From Proteiniphilum sp. (GTDB lineage: Bacteria > Bacteroidota > Bacteroidia > Bacteroidales > Dysgonomonadaceae), in the NCBI GenBank assembly GCA_018433945.1, contig JAHDQF010000019.1, positions 1-63,699 on the forward strand: 63,699 nucleotides of DNA. The letters run 5' to 3'. The notes under the pieces are model-generated. The model had not been told where the DNA came from and ran no database searches. It saw only the letters and a list, made by a program, of their open reading frames with translations. Made by a program: the position numbers and the translations under genes. This document shows positions 34,648 to 44,159 of the stretch, piece after piece. Position 1 is the stretch's first letter, and each line of letters begins with the position of its first letter.

Positions 34648-35478
34648 TTACTTCCTGCCCAACGCGTAGGTTTTTCCTTTGAGATATCTGCCCAGCTCGA
34701 GCGTGTTGTCACCAAAACGGCTGATCTCATCCGGTAGGATCGGTGTACCGAAAGTGAGCACCATCTCATTCCCCTTTTTGTTGTAAAGCTCGTGACAGAG
34801 TCGCAGGTTGCGTACTCGCCACCCCAGGATGCGGGAGAGATAAAACAACGGGCTGTTATGTCCGGAGATGTGCAATGGGATGACCGGCACTTTCACCTTG
34901 CGGATGATCTTCAATGCGGCCGGCTGCCAGTCCTGGTCTTCGATCACCGGTCTTCCCTTTCTCATGTAGAGGTTAGAGACAGCCCCTGCCGGGAATAAAC
35001 CGAGAGGGTGGCCCTGCCGTACATGCGCAATACTCTCGCGGATACCGGCGTAGCTGACGCTCTTCTTCGCGGAGTCTTTCATCGGGTTCACCTTGATAAA
35101 ATTATCCTCCATGGTGTCGATCAGTCCCAGAAAAAAGTTAACCATCATCCGGAAATCTGGGAAACGACTTCCCAGCGCTTCGATAACGGCGATGCCGTCG
35201 ATATGGCCATAGGGGTGGTTGGAGACGGTGATAAAGGGTTGATGAGCGAAACTGTTGAGCACCTCTGCATTGCGCAGGGTACGCTTGATAGCCAGCTTAT
35301 CCAGCACATCGCGGCAAAAGGCTGGTCCCGTAAGGTGCTTGGAGCGGTCATAGATCTCATTCGGGACATTCAGTGCAGCAATCTTCATGCCCAGATCGAT
35401 GAACAGGTCTCCATATTTCCCACGAAAGATAGGGTGTAGTCTCCGCAAATCGTCTGGGCTTACCAGTATCTTTTTCAT
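34648..35478 (-). CDS. PlsC-like 1-acyl-glycerol-3-phosphate acyltransferase
   Basis: This 276-residue protein has the HxxxxD acyltransferase motif in VSNHPYGHIDG, then VNPMKDSAKKSVSY, LGLFPAGAVSN and VPVIPLHISG. It likely acylates lysophosphatidate or a related lipid at the inner membrane face. It lies 58 bases upstream of the sigma-54 activator. A perfect 19-base-pair inverted repeat separates it from glmM. Confidence 0.85.
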   Translation of the reverse strand: MKKILVSPDDLRRLHPIFRGKYGDLFIDLGMKIAALNVPNEIYDRSKHLTGPAFCRDVLDKLAIKRTLRNAEVLNSFAHQPFITVSNHPYGHIDGIAVIEALGSRFPDFRMMVNFFLGLIDTMEDNFIKVNPMKDSAKKSVSYAGIRESIAHVRQGHPLGLFPAGAVSNLYMRKGRPVIEDQDWQPAALKIIRKVKVPVIPLHISGHNSPLFYLSRILGWRVRNLRLCHELYNKKGNEMVLTFGTPILPDEISRFGDNTLELGRYLKGKTYALGRK

Positions 35479-35506
35479 CTCCTCGGAATACTTTGCTGTT
35501 TATGTA

Positions 35507-35546
35507 GCTCATATGCCACCTCATCGAGATGAGGTGGCATATGAGC
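35507..35546 (-). terminator. Perfect 19-bp inverted repeat between glmM and the acyltransferase
   Basis: GCTCATATGCCACCTCATC (35507-35525) and its exact complement (35528-35546) leave a 2-base centre. There is no long T-run, so it may be a terminator, a pause or cruciform site, or an RNA processing hairpin. It lies 34 bases past the glmM stop. Confidence 0.6.
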
Positions 35547-35579
35547 GGTGATAAAAGAATATGTTGTTCAGGGCTGTGG

Positions 35580-36962
35580 TCATACCAGCTCCCTGATCAG
35601 GTCAATGATTTCTTTTCCGATTTTCTCGGCAGCTTCAAGTGTGGCAGCCTCCGAATAGATGCGGATAATCGGTTCCGTGTTTGATTTACGCAGGTGGACC
35701 CATTTGTCTGGGAAGTCGATCTTCACCCCATCGATATCGGTCACCTGTTGGTCGCTGAAACGCTCTTTCATCTGCTGCAAGATCGCATCGGTGTCAATCT
35801 CGGGTGTCAGCTCCACTTTCTGCTTGGCCATGTAGTAGGCTGGGTATTCTTTCCGCAACGCCGAGGGTCTCTTACCCGTACGGGCCAGGTAGGTGAGGAA
35901 GAGCGCGATCGCCACCAGTGCATCCCTGCCGTAGTGAGAGGCGGGATAGATGACCCCGCCGTTGCCCTCGCCACCAATCACAGCTTTCACCTCTTTCATC
36001 TTCTCCACTACGTTTACCTCCCCCACAGCTGCGGCGTAATAGCTGCCGCCCCTGGCAAGGGTGACATCGCGCAGGGCACGGCTGGAGCTGAGGTTAGAGA
36101 CGGTGTTCCCCGGTGTGTGCTGCAGGATATAGTCGGCCACCGCTACAAGCGTGTACTCCTCCCCGAAAGGTTCACCATCCTCGCAATAGATCGCCAGACG
36201 ATCCACATCGGGGTCAACCGCAAATCCGACGGTAGCCTTGGAGCTGCGCGTCAGCGAGGAGAGCTCGGTGAGGTGCTGCGGCAGCGGTTCGGGGTTGTGG
36301 GAGAAGTGACCATGCGGCGCACAGTGTAACTTGAAGATCTCTTTTACTCCCAGTGCATAGAGCAGCTCCGGGATGGCGATGCCCCCAACCGAGTTGACGC
36401 AGTCAACCGCCACACGGAAGTTGGCAGCCTTGATGGCCTCCACGTCTACCAGTTCCAGTGAAAGTACCGACTGGATATGTTCATGAAGAAACTGTTTCTG
36501 CATGATCTTTCCCAGTTCATCCACCGGTGAGAAAGCGTAGTCGCCACTCTCAGCCAGTGCCAGGATCCGGGCACCCTCAGCTGCGTTCAGAAATTCACCC
36601 TGACTGTTCAGCAACTTGAGGGCGTTCCATTGCTGCGGGTTGTGGCTGGCTGTGATGATGATGCCTCCGTCGGCCTTTTCACGGGTCACCGCTATCTCGG
36701 TGGTGGGGGTGGTGGCCATGCCGATGTCGGTCACGTCACATCCCATCGCCATGAGCGTGCCAGTGATGATGCGGTGTACCATCTCGCCCGAGATGCGTGC
36801 ATCGCGCCCTACCACTATCCGGAGTTTTTTCAGATCCGGTTGTTTTTTGAGAAAGGTAACATAGGCCGCCGTAAATCGTACGACATCGGCAGGAGTTAGA
36901 TTTTCCCCCGGCTCACCGCCAATAGTACCTCTGATACCGGAGATGGATTTGATCAATGTCAT
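35580..36962 (-). CDS. glmM: Phosphoglucosamine mutase
   Basis: This 460-residue alpha-D-phosphohexomutase has the phosphoserine loop TASHNPQQWN, metal-binding DPDVDRLAI, GEGNGGVIYP and the phosphate site RKSNTEPIIRIYSEA. It interconverts glucosamine-6-P and glucosamine-1-P for peptidoglycan and LPS. A phosphomannomutase activity cannot be excluded by sequence reading. It follows the DUF4827 gene after 43 bases. Confidence 0.92.
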   Translation of the reverse strand: MTLIKSISGIRGTIGGEPGENLTPADVVRFTAAYVTFLKKQPDLKKLRIVVGRDARISGEMVHRIITGTLMAMGCDVTDIGMATTPTTEIAVTREKADGGIIITASHNPQQWNALKLLNSQGEFLNAAEGARILALAESGDYAFSPVDELGKIMQKQFLHEHIQSVLSLELVDVEAIKAANFRVAVDCVNSVGGIAIPELLYALGVKEIFKLHCAPHGHFSHNPEPLPQHLTELSSLTRSSKATVGFAVDPDVDRLAIYCEDGEPFGEEYTLVAVADYILQHTPGNTVSNLSSSRALRDVTLARGGSYYAAAVGEVNVVEKMKEVKAVIGGEGNGGVIYPASHYGRDALVAIALFLTYLARTGKRPSALRKEYPAYYMAKQKVELTPEIDTDAILQQMKERFSDQQVTDIDGVKIDFPDKWVHLRKSNTEPIIRIYSEAATLEAAEKIGKEIIDLIRELV

Positions 36963-37005
36963 GGGTTATGCTTTCTGTCGGTTTTGTGCTGAAATGATGA
37001 AGCAC

Positions 37006-37560
37006 TCAATAACGGTTCTCAAATCGATACTCCACCCAATCGTAATAGGAGGGTTGGTATTGAGACCTATCGTAGGAAGATCCCATATTGAATGGAATGA
37101 TCATCTTTACCTCGCCGTTGTGACCCACGTGTTCCAGGGGTACCATCCAGCCGGGGTTGCTGTAGTAGCTCTTGGTGTATGAGTTAACCGGTCCGAAGTA
37201 TTTGATCTCTTCAGGATAAACCAGATTGGCGTAACGGGTGGTGTCATTCGACATGAAATAGTGGAGGCCACTAAAGCGGATATAGACCGTCTCACCCGTA
37301 CTGAGCTGTTCAGTTGTATCTCCGCAAGAAATGACCTGATAGTATACCTCGGTATTGGGGTCCTTATAGAACTCTTTCTCCTCGAACTTCCCGTCGGTGG
37401 GGTATTCATCCAGAATGGTCAGCTGTTGTTGCGCAATGAAACGTTCAATTGCTTTTGCTTCATCATTCAGGTAATCTGCATAGGTCTTCTGATTCTCACA
37501 GGAGGGGAAGATGAGCAGCATGCCCAAAAGTGCGGTAATTATCAGGTCTGTTTTGTTCAT
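37006..37560 (-). CDS. DUF4827-family lipoprotein
   Basis: From the ATG at 37560 the product is 184 residues with a lipobox (GMLLIFPSC). The body includes YADYLNDEAKAIERFI, GETVYIRFSGLHYF and GWMVPLEHVGHNGEVKMIIPF, resembling FKBP-like DUF4827 proteins of Bacteroidetes. It is probably envelope-anchored. It is part of the minus-strand run rpe-comEC-DHH-DUF4827-glmM. Confidence 0.8.
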   Translation of the reverse strand: MNKTDLIITALLGMLLIFPSCENQKTYADYLNDEAKAIERFIAQQQLTILDEYPTDGKFEEKEFYKDPNTEVYYQVISCGDTTEQLSTGETVYIRFSGLHYFMSNDTTRYANLVYPEEIKYFGPVNSYTKSYYSNPGWMVPLEHVGHNGEVKMIIPFNMGSSYDRSQYQPSYYDWVEYRFENRY

Positions 37561-37661
37561 AGATCTCTGCCATATAATTGATAGACTGCAAAAGTACACA
37601 ATTCGTGCCAAAAATAGCGGGATTGCACCGAAATAAACATTATCGATTCTTAAAAAATAGG

Positions 37662-38720
37662 TTAATCCTGATTCATCGATTGTTTCAGAATCTCCTCATA
37701 TTGTTTGAGTCCTTTGGCATAGGTCTGCAATGCCATCTCAAGTGAGCCATAAAACTCTCCCCCTGAGGCATTCAGATGGCCGCCGCCATTGAAGAGGTCG
37801 GCAGCAAATTCGTTGCAGGGAAATGAGCGCTGGGAGCGGAAAGAGAGCTTGATCAATCCCTCATCTTCACGAATGAAGGTGGAGAAGATAATTCCCTTGA
37901 TGCTGAGGGGGTAGTTCACGAACCCCTCTGTATCTCCCTTGCAGACTTGAAACTGTGCCTGATCCTCTTTCGAAAGCCAGATCAGCGCAGCGTGCAGGTC
38001 AGGATAGATCTCCATGCGTTGCGACAGCGTGAAGCCCAGCAGCCGGACCCGATCGGCGGAATAGTTGTGGAACACCTGAGAATAGATGGCATCCTTATCA
38101 ATCTTCTTGCGCAGCAGCAGGCTGATGATCTCATAGATCTCCGGATCACTCGAATTGTAGGTGAACCCACCGGTGTCGGTCATCATGCCGCAATAGATGC
38201 ACTCCGCAGCTGCCTGCGACAGCTCCTGGTACCTGCCCGCGTGGAACAACAGCCGGAATATCAGCTCGCTGGTGGAGGATATTTCCGGGTGAGAGACCAC
38301 GATGTTGAAGCCGTTCCCGGGCAGGAGGTGGTGATCAATCAGGATCTTTCTGGCAGGAGCTGCTTCCAGCATGGGTGCCATCACTCCTATCCGCTTGGGG
38401 ATGTTGTAGTCGAGCGAGAAGATCAGGTCGGCATGCATCAGGATATGTCTGGCTGCCTCAGGATTGTACTCGGCTACGCTGATCTCACTGGCGCCTTTCA
38501 TCCATTTCAGGAAATAGGGGAAAGAGTTGGGCACGATGACCCTGACCTGTTTGCCGCGATCCTTCAGGTAATGGTAGAGCGCGAGTGATGAACCCAGTGC
38601 ATCGCCATCGGGGGAGAGGTGAGTGGTGATCACGATCTGGTGGGCTTCGTCAATGGCTTGCATGATCTGATCGACCGTCGCCGGTTCAATCACGTCGGTG
38701 AGTGATTCGGTAAACTTCAT
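37662..38720 (-). CDS. nrnA: DHH-family phosphoesterase (NrnA-like)
   Basis: This 352-residue protein has the DHH markers HLSPDGDALGSSLALYH, DLIFSLDYN, LIDHHLLPG and MTDTGGFTYNSS, and a DHHA1 tail with FNGGGHLNASGGEF. NrnA degrades short RNA oligomers and converts pAp to AMP. A possible link to c-di-AMP/pApA turnover is notable because cdaA is in the window, but this is inference. It follows comEC by 36 bases. Confidence 0.9.
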   Translation of the reverse strand: MKFTESLTDVIEPATVDQIMQAIDEAHQIVITTHLSPDGDALGSSLALYHYLKDRGKQVRVIVPNSFPYFLKWMKGASEISVAEYNPEAARHILMHADLIFSLDYNIPKRIGVMAPMLEAAPARKILIDHHLLPGNGFNIVVSHPEISSTSELIFRLLFHAGRYQELSQAAAECIYCGMMTDTGGFTYNSSDPEIYEIISLLLRKKIDKDAIYSQVFHNYSADRVRLLGFTLSQRMEIYPDLHAALIWLSKEDQAQFQVCKGDTEGFVNYPLSIKGIIFSTFIREDEGLIKLSFRSQRSFPCNEFAADLFNGGGHLNASGGEFYGSLEMALQTYAKGLKQYEEILKQSMNQD

Positions 38721-38756
38721 AGCCTGCTTTTCAATTGATGAGAAACGACAAAAGTA

Positions 38757-40721
38757 CTAAAAATTCAGCGAAAAGGCCCCTTTTTGTTGCACATCGTGCA
38801 GAGGAATACCTCTGATGCGGCATTCCGCAGCAACGCTGGCTGCCGTGAGGCGTGGCAGTGAGCTGTCAATTACAATCATGGAGGGCTGAAAGAGCCGGCA
38901 GAGCTGTTCCATGTCGAAACAGCAGTGGTGGGAAAGAATTAGAATATCCACAGGGAATCTGCTGTTACCGCTGAAGTGGTTGAACGACCCGTCAGACAGG
39001 CGAAGGATTATTTTTTGGGGATGGGGCACTATTCCGTTTTCGGGAACCATGATGGGTTGGTATTTTCCCTCTACATAGAGTGATATTTCACTGTTGGGTC
39101 TCTTGTTCAGCACCACCATCTGTGGCGGCTCCGTGTGAAGTTGCTCCTGCAGGAGGAGCAGTTGAAAAGAGAGCAACGATGAGAGGGCGAGGATCAGGGT
39201 GCGAGGCTGTTTTTTACGAAGGAAAAGACTGAATGGAAAGATGAAGAGCAACAGCATGATGGTTGCGGGCAGAGAGATATGTAACCCGGTCAGCTGTGCG
39301 AAGGGAAGAGACTCCATGAACTGAACGGTATGCAGCATGGTGGTGGTGAGTAATTGTACCAGATGGCGTGGCAGCAACAGCAGCAGTTCCGGGATGCCAT
39401 TGACGATGGCATGAAGCCATCCGGTTATCAGCAAAGGTATCAGAGAATAGATGATGCCTCCCATGAGCGGTATCAGCATGATGTTGGAGAGGAAAAACCA
39501 GGTGGGGAAAGTGCCAAAATGGTGGAGAACGATGGGGAAGAGGCCCAATTGGGCAGAGAGGGAGAGTGTCATCAGTTTCCAGAGGTATGCCACAATCTTC
39601 TTTTTCGGTTTGATCAGTGAGATGAGCCGGGGTTGGAACCAGAGAATCGAGAAGACAGCGCCGAAGCTCAACTGGAAGCTGATGTCATAGAGGCTGTATG
39701 GCTGAAAAAAAAGGATCAGAAAGGCGGCTGCAGCCAGCGTGTTTGCGGTGAACCCTCTCATGCGCCGCAGCTGCCCCATGCAATAGAGCGATAGCATGAT
39801 CACTGCTCGCACCACAGATGGGGATAGTCCCGCCAGAAAGGCATATCCCCATAGCATGAGGATGATCAACCATTGGCGAATGATAAACCCTCTTCCGCTA
39901 TTGCCAAGTGGAGTGAGCAGCAAGGAGAGCATCATGTAGATGACTCCTGTATGCAGTCCGCTAACTGCCAGCAGATGAGCAGTCCCTGAGGCACGGAAAG
40001 CCTCTTCGATGTCGTCTGAGAGGTAGGCTTTGTATCCCAGGGTTACCGCTGCTATGAAGGAAAAGGTATCCCCCTCCAGTCCCAGTGAACGGTAGAAGCG
40101 GAGAACCTCGATTCGGCAACGTTGCGCCAGCAGATAAGGGGTCACACTCTTTCTTCCGGTTATCTGCCACTCATCTTTCCCGATAAAATCCCTGGCTGCA
40201 AACCCCCTGTTATGCATGTATCCCGCATAGTCCCATTCCCCCGGATTGCCAAAATTTTGAAATGGTTCCGGCTGTGCGGTGAAGAGGATCTCCTCCCCAG
40301 GCAGCAGCTGCGCTGCAGCACTGCTCTTCTCCAGGTATAACATCAACTTCTTTTCAATGGGATGAACAATGTGCACCGGGCATTGCACCGAACGTGCTTT
40401 CTCTTCGGGGATATCCTGCACGATGGCAAGGTAGCTGCAGGGTCCGTCGGGGAAGTTGTACTCCCTCTGTAGGGATTGCTCATGGCACTGGAGCAGGGTC
40501 AGCGCAAATAGAAACAGGCTGCTGCCTGCTCCGAAAAGCCACCGGTCTCTGAAGTGATGGCTCTCATCGCGACAGTAAGAGAGAAGGATGAGTGAGAGCC
40601 CCGCCGGCATAAAGATTACCGGCAGTAGCCTGTTATCGGAGAGAATTGGACTCAAAAGGATGGCACCCGCAACAGGTAGTAACAGCCGGAAAAAGGGCGT
40701 TCTGGCAATCAGTTCGTTCAT
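38757..40721 (-). CDS. comEC: ComEC/Rec2-type competence membrane protein
   Basis: The 654-residue product (from MNELIARTP; ATG at 40757 is also in frame) has an N-terminal DUF4131-like part. The Competence domain follows (LGYKAYLSDDIEEAFRASGTAHLLAVSGLHTGVIYMML in part) with many membrane helices. The C-terminal region keeps only a remnant of the metallo-beta-lactamase fold: LILSHHCCFDMEQL but no HxHxDH motif. ComEC forms the DNA uptake channel. It lies 85 bases downstream of rpe. Confidence 0.92.
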   Translation of the reverse strand: MNELIARTPFFRLLLPVAGAILLSPILSDNRLLPVIFMPAGLSLILLSYCRDESHHFRDRWLFGAGSSLFLFALTLLQCHEQSLQREYNFPDGPCSYLAIVQDIPEEKARSVQCPVHIVHPIEKKLMLYLEKSSAAAQLLPGEEILFTAQPEPFQNFGNPGEWDYAGYMHNRGFAARDFIGKDEWQITGRKSVTPYLLAQRCRIEVLRFYRSLGLEGDTFSFIAAVTLGYKAYLSDDIEEAFRASGTAHLLAVSGLHTGVIYMMLSLLLTPLGNSGRGFIIRQWLIILMLWGYAFLAGLSPSVVRAVIMLSLYCMGQLRRMRGFTANTLAAAAFLILFFQPYSLYDISFQLSFGAVFSILWFQPRLISLIKPKKKIVAYLWKLMTLSLSAQLGLFPIVLHHFGTFPTWFFLSNIMLIPLMGGIIYSLIPLLITGWLHAIVNGIPELLLLLPRHLVQLLTTTMLHTVQFMESLPFAQLTGLHISLPATIMLLLFIFPFSLFLRKKQPRTLILALSSLLSFQLLLLQEQLHTEPPQMVVLNKRPNSEISLYVEGKYQPIMVPENGIVPHPQKIILRLSDGSFNHFSGNSRFPVDILILSHHCCFDMEQLCRLFQPSMIVIDSSLPRLTAASVAAECRIRGIPLHDVQQKGAFSLNF

Positions 40722-40806
40722 TTTTGCGCGGGAGGAACCAGATTGTAACTTCGCCAATAAAGATGAAAAGAGACGGCTCAGCCTCTCAGGGGGGATCGCT
40801 AAAGCA

Positions 40807-41457
40807 TCAGAGTGCCTTCAGCTGTCGTATGGTCTCTTCCGGATCGTCGGAGGAGAAAACGAAGCTCCCGGCCACCAACACGTTGGCACCGGCATCTACC
40901 AGTCTTCTGCCGGTCTCCAGGTTGACGCCACCATCTACCTGGATCAGTGTGGGAAGATTTCTTTTCTCAATCATTTCCCGTAGCTTGGCAACCTTTCTGA
41001 CCGTACCCTCAATGAATTGCTGGCCGCCAAATCCAGGGTTTACAGACATCAGCAACACCATCTCCAACTCCGGCAGGATCTCTTCCAACAAGGCCACCGG
41101 TGTATGAGGATTCAGGGTGACAGCCGGTTTCATTCCGCAGCTGCGGATCTCCTGCACCACACGATGCAGGTGTGGACAAGCCTCATAATGGACATTCATG
41201 TAGGTGGCACCGGCAGCAGCGATCTCACGGGTGAATTTCTCCGGGCTCACGATCATCAGGTGTGCATCCAGCTTTTTGGGTGTGATCGCTTTCAACTGGT
41301 TGATCACCGGGAAGCCGAATGAGATGTTCGGGACAAACAGGCCATCCATGATGTCCAGATGGATCCAGTCTGCCTCGCTTCTGTTGAGCATTTCAATGTC
41401 TCTCCTGAGATGCAGAAAATTGGCTGCCAGCAGGGAGGGTGCTACAATTGTACTCAT
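40807..41457 (-). CDS. rpe: Ribulose-phosphate 3-epimerase
   Basis: This 216-residue TIM barrel has APSLLAANF, WIHLDIMDGLFVPNISFG, DAHLMI, MSVNPGFGGQQF, IQVDGGVN and AGSFVFSSDD. It interconverts ribulose-5-P and xylulose-5-P in the pentose phosphate pathway. It begins the comEC transcription run. Confidence 0.97.
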   Translation of the reverse strand: MSTIVAPSLLAANFLHLRRDIEMLNRSEADWIHLDIMDGLFVPNISFGFPVINQLKAITPKKLDAHLMIVSPEKFTREIAAAGATYMNVHYEACPHLHRVVQEIRSCGMKPAVTLNPHTPVALLEEILPELEMVLLMSVNPGFGGQQFIEGTVRKVAKLREMIEKRNLPTLIQVDGGVNLETGRRLVDAGANVLVAGSFVFSSDDPEETIRQLKAL

Positions 41458-41830
41458 GAAAATGATATTTATACGCTCAAAGGTATTGAAAAATCTTTAT
41501 TTGAAAAAATGATGGCTCCTCTCATTTGTCGTCAGTGGTTTCGTTTGGCAGGATCAGATCATTCCCGAGGGGTCGGTATTTTATTGGGCGGCAACTCCTT
41601 GCATATTGACGGATGATCAACAGAGAGGATTGAGCGGGTTGCTCCCGCTCCCTGGGTGACTCTTTGTTGTCCTTCTTCTCTTTTTTCGAATTCTCCTGGT
41701 TCATCGGCTTCCTGTCTGCTATTCGGCAAACGGCCGGAAGAGCTGAATATTGTCACAAATGAAAAAAATCCCCTCAGTTGCAGCTAAATCCCGCTATTTT
41801 GCATATCTTTGGCAGGTTGAAACCATTATA
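41458..41830. other. Gene-free divergent region between rpe and the thioredoxin-like gene
   Basis: Besides the rpe -7 element and TATCTTTG at 41804-41811 (promoter of the plus-strand gene), I see no conserved ORF. Two 60-65 codon minus-strand frames exist but look random. Confidence 0.5.
41478..41485 (-). promoter_or_regulatory. -7 promoter element of rpe
   Basis: TACCTTTG on the minus strand, 21 bases upstream of the rpe ATG, fits TAnnTTTG. Confidence 0.5.
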
Positions 41831-42955
41831 ATGAAGAGGAATATGAAGAAATTGTTTTATCTTTTGATATCTGCATCGATGCTGATCTCATGTCAGCAAG
41901 CAAATGAGTACACCATCAAAGGCACGGTTGCCAACCCCGATTTTGAAGGTACCAGCGTCTATCTTCAGGAGATGACCGACGACGCCATGGTGACAACCGA
42001 TACGGCGGTGGTGGAGAATGGCCGGTTCAGCTTCAGAGGAGCTGCCGACGCTGCCCGTTTGCGTTTCATTCTCCTGGATGAGTCGGTAGCCCCCCGGCAG
42101 GAGAACCGCATACCGGTTTTGCTTGAACCGGGCACACTGAAAGTTGTTTTTGACAGTGTGGTGACGGTGAGTGGCTCAAAGGTTAACGAAGCCTATACCG
42201 ATTTCAGGTCCAAACAGCGCGCGTTGGGACTTCAGATCCGGGAGCTGGTTGAGCGTTACAATAGTGCGCACGCTTCCGGCACCGTTACCGAGGAGTTGGA
42301 GGTAGAAACGAATGCCCGTTATGACAGCATCAGCAAGCAGATGACTGATCTGAATTTCAACTTTATCAAGGAAAACATTGGGAACGACCTGGGGCAGTAT
42401 TCATTTATGGCCTCCTCATCGATGTTTGAACCGGAGCGGCAGCGTGAGATCCTGGATCTGGCTGATGACGATTTCAAATCGAAAAAGAACATACAACGTG
42501 TGGTAAAACGGCTTGAGAATCTGGAGAAAGTGGCCATCGGGCAGAAATTTGTTGATTTCACCCTGAAAGATCCCGAAGGAAACGATGTCTCCCTCTCCGA
42601 CTACGCCGGACTGGGCAAGTATGTACTGGTGGACTTCTGGGCTGCCTGGTGTGCTCCCTGCCGCCAGGAGATGCCCAACGTGGTCGCTGCCTACGACAAG
42701 TATAAATCGAAAGGATTCGAGGTGGTGGGTGTCTCATTCGACCAGGATCGCTCGCAATGGCTTGAGGGGATCAGTCAGATGAACATGACCTGGCCCCAGA
42801 TGTCGGACCTGATGTACTGGGACAGCCCGGTGGTTGATCTTTATGCCATCCAGGGTATTCCCCACACCATTCTGCTCGACAAGGAGGGTATGATCATTGA
42901 GAAGAACCTGAGAGGTGAAGCACTGGTTGCTAAGCTCGAGGAATTGATGCCATAA
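41831..42955 (+). CDS. TlpA-like thioredoxin with DUF4369 domain, lipoprotein
   Basis: Start chosen at 41831 because a TATCTTTG promoter element lies at 41804-41811, which excludes the ORF start at 41750. The 374-residue product has a lipobox (ISASMLISC) and a DUF4369 domain (TIKGTVANPDFEGTSVYLQ). After a helical linker comes a TlpA/AhpC-type thioredoxin domain with active site WAAWCAPC and VSFDQDRSQW, IPHTILLDKEG. It likely acts as a periplasmic thiol-disulfide reductase. A terminator follows. Confidence 0.88.
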   Translation: MKRNMKKLFYLLISASMLISCQQANEYTIKGTVANPDFEGTSVYLQEMTDDAMVTTDTAVVENGRFSFRGAADAARLRFILLDESVAPRQENRIPVLLEPGTLKVVFDSVVTVSGSKVNEAYTDFRSKQRALGLQIRELVERYNSAHASGTVTEELEVETNARYDSISKQMTDLNFNFIKENIGNDLGQYSFMASSSMFEPERQREILDLADDDFKSKKNIQRVVKRLENLEKVAIGQKFVDFTLKDPEGNDVSLSDYAGLGKYVLVDFWAAWCAPCRQEMPNVVAAYDKYKSKGFEVVGVSFDQDRSQWLEGISQMNMTWPQMSDLMYWDSPVVDLYAIQGIPHTILLDKEGMIIEKNLRGEALVAKLEELMP

Positions 42956-42981
42956 CGGTTTTAAGATTTCATTTCCATATG

Positions 42982-43011
42982 TGGAGTTGCCATGGGTAGC
43001 TCCATTTTTTT
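42982..43011 (+). terminator. Terminator of the thioredoxin-like gene
   Basis: TGGAG (42982-42986) pairs with CTCCA (43000-43004), extended inward by partial pairing and followed by TTTTTTT. Confidence 0.65.
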
Positions 43012-43031
43012 GGCTCAAAAAAAAAATTATG

Positions 43032-43039
43032 TACATTTG
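43032..43039 (+). promoter_or_regulatory. -7 promoter element of the amidase gene
   Basis: TACATTTG fits TAnnTTTG and lies 19 bases upstream of the ATG at 43059, implying a very short leader. Confidence 0.55.
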
Positions 43040-43058
43040 TGAAAAATAAATTTTGAAG

Positions 43059-44150
43059 ATGCCGGGCAGACCCTTTTTGGTTGCGTTTGTTTTGGTTTTG
43101 ATGCTCACCATTTTTCACGATAACCATTCATTCGCACAGAACAAACCTTTCACCGTGGTGATTGATCCTGGTCATGGCGGCAAGGATCCAGGGGCCGTGG
43201 GGGCCACCTCGCGTGAAAAAGATATCGTTTTGTCGGTGGGCCGCAAGCTTGGAGCACTCATCGAAAAGCATCATGACGACGTAAAGGTGATCTATACGCG
43301 TGACAGCGACCACTTTGTGGAACTGAACAAACGGGCCGAGATTGCCAACAAGGCACATGCCGACCTTTTCATTTCGCTCCACTGCAATGCGCTGAACCGT
43401 AGACATTCCTCCCCGCAGGGCGTGGAGACGTTTGTCCTTGGATTGCATCGCAGCAAGGATAACCTGGATGTGGCTAAAGCAGAGAATGCGGTGATTATGT
43501 ATGAAGAGGATTATTCACTCAAATATGAAGGATTTAATCCCAATGAGCCGGAATCATACATCATCTTCGAGTTTATGGCCAACACCTTCCTTTCGCAAAG
43601 TGTTTACTTTGCCACCATCGTACAGAACCAGCTGGTCAACAGTGCCAAACGGATGAACCGCAATGTGAGACAAGCCGGCTTCCTGGTGCTCCGGGAGGTT
43701 GCCATGCCCAGCATCCTGGTGGAATTGGGCTATATCAGCAACCCGTCAGAAGAGAAATACCTGAAGAGCAGCAGCGGCCAGAATGCGCTGGCCACAGCTA
43801 TCTACAACGGCTTCAGGGAGTACAAGCGTGAGCATGACAAGAAGAGTTACGTATTCAATAGCAACGCCTCCTCATCAGCCGCTGCCGGTGTAGCCTCCCA
43901 GGGAGATGTCACCCCTGGAGAGCGGGAATACCGGATCCAGTTCCTCACCTCTTCCCGCAAGTATGAGAGAGGGGCGAAAGTCTTTAAAGGACTTGATCCA
44001 GTGGAATATTATGTGGATGGTGGTTTGTACAAGTACACCTACGGCAGCACATACAGTCAGGCGGAGATCACTCGTACCCTGCGTGAAGTGCGCCGTAAAT
44101 TCAAGGATGCATTTGTGATTGAGCTTGTGGAGGGACAACGTGTGAAATAA
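43059..44150 (+). CDS. N-acetylmuramoyl-L-alanine amidase (Amidase_3) with SPOR-like tail
   Basis: The first ATG is at 43059 (an in-frame TTG lies six bases earlier). The 363-residue product has a signal peptide and then the zinc amidase core: VIDPGHGGKDPGAVG (zinc His), RAEIANKAHADLFISLHCNAL (zinc His), VLREVAMPSILVELGYISN with the catalytic Glu. The C-terminus (EYRIQFLTSSRKYERG to the end) looks like a SPOR-type peptidoglycan-binding domain. It cleaves peptide stems from glycan strands in cell separation. It precedes the MCE gene by 9 bases. Confidence 0.93.
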   Translation: MPGRPFLVAFVLVLMLTIFHDNHSFAQNKPFTVVIDPGHGGKDPGAVGATSREKDIVLSVGRKLGALIEKHHDDVKVIYTRDSDHFVELNKRAEIANKAHADLFISLHCNALNRRHSSPQGVETFVLGLHRSKDNLDVAKAENAVIMYEEDYSLKYEGFNPNEPESYIIFEFMANTFLSQSVYFATIVQNQLVNSAKRMNRNVRQAGFLVLREVAMPSILVELGYISNPSEEKYLKSSSGQNALATAIYNGFREYKREHDKKSYVFNSNASSSAAAGVASQGDVTPGEREYRIQFLTSSRKYERGAKVFKGLDPVEYYVDGGLYKYTYGSTYSQAEITRTLREVRRKFKDAFVIELVEGQRVK

Positions 44151-44159
44151 TTAAAACAG

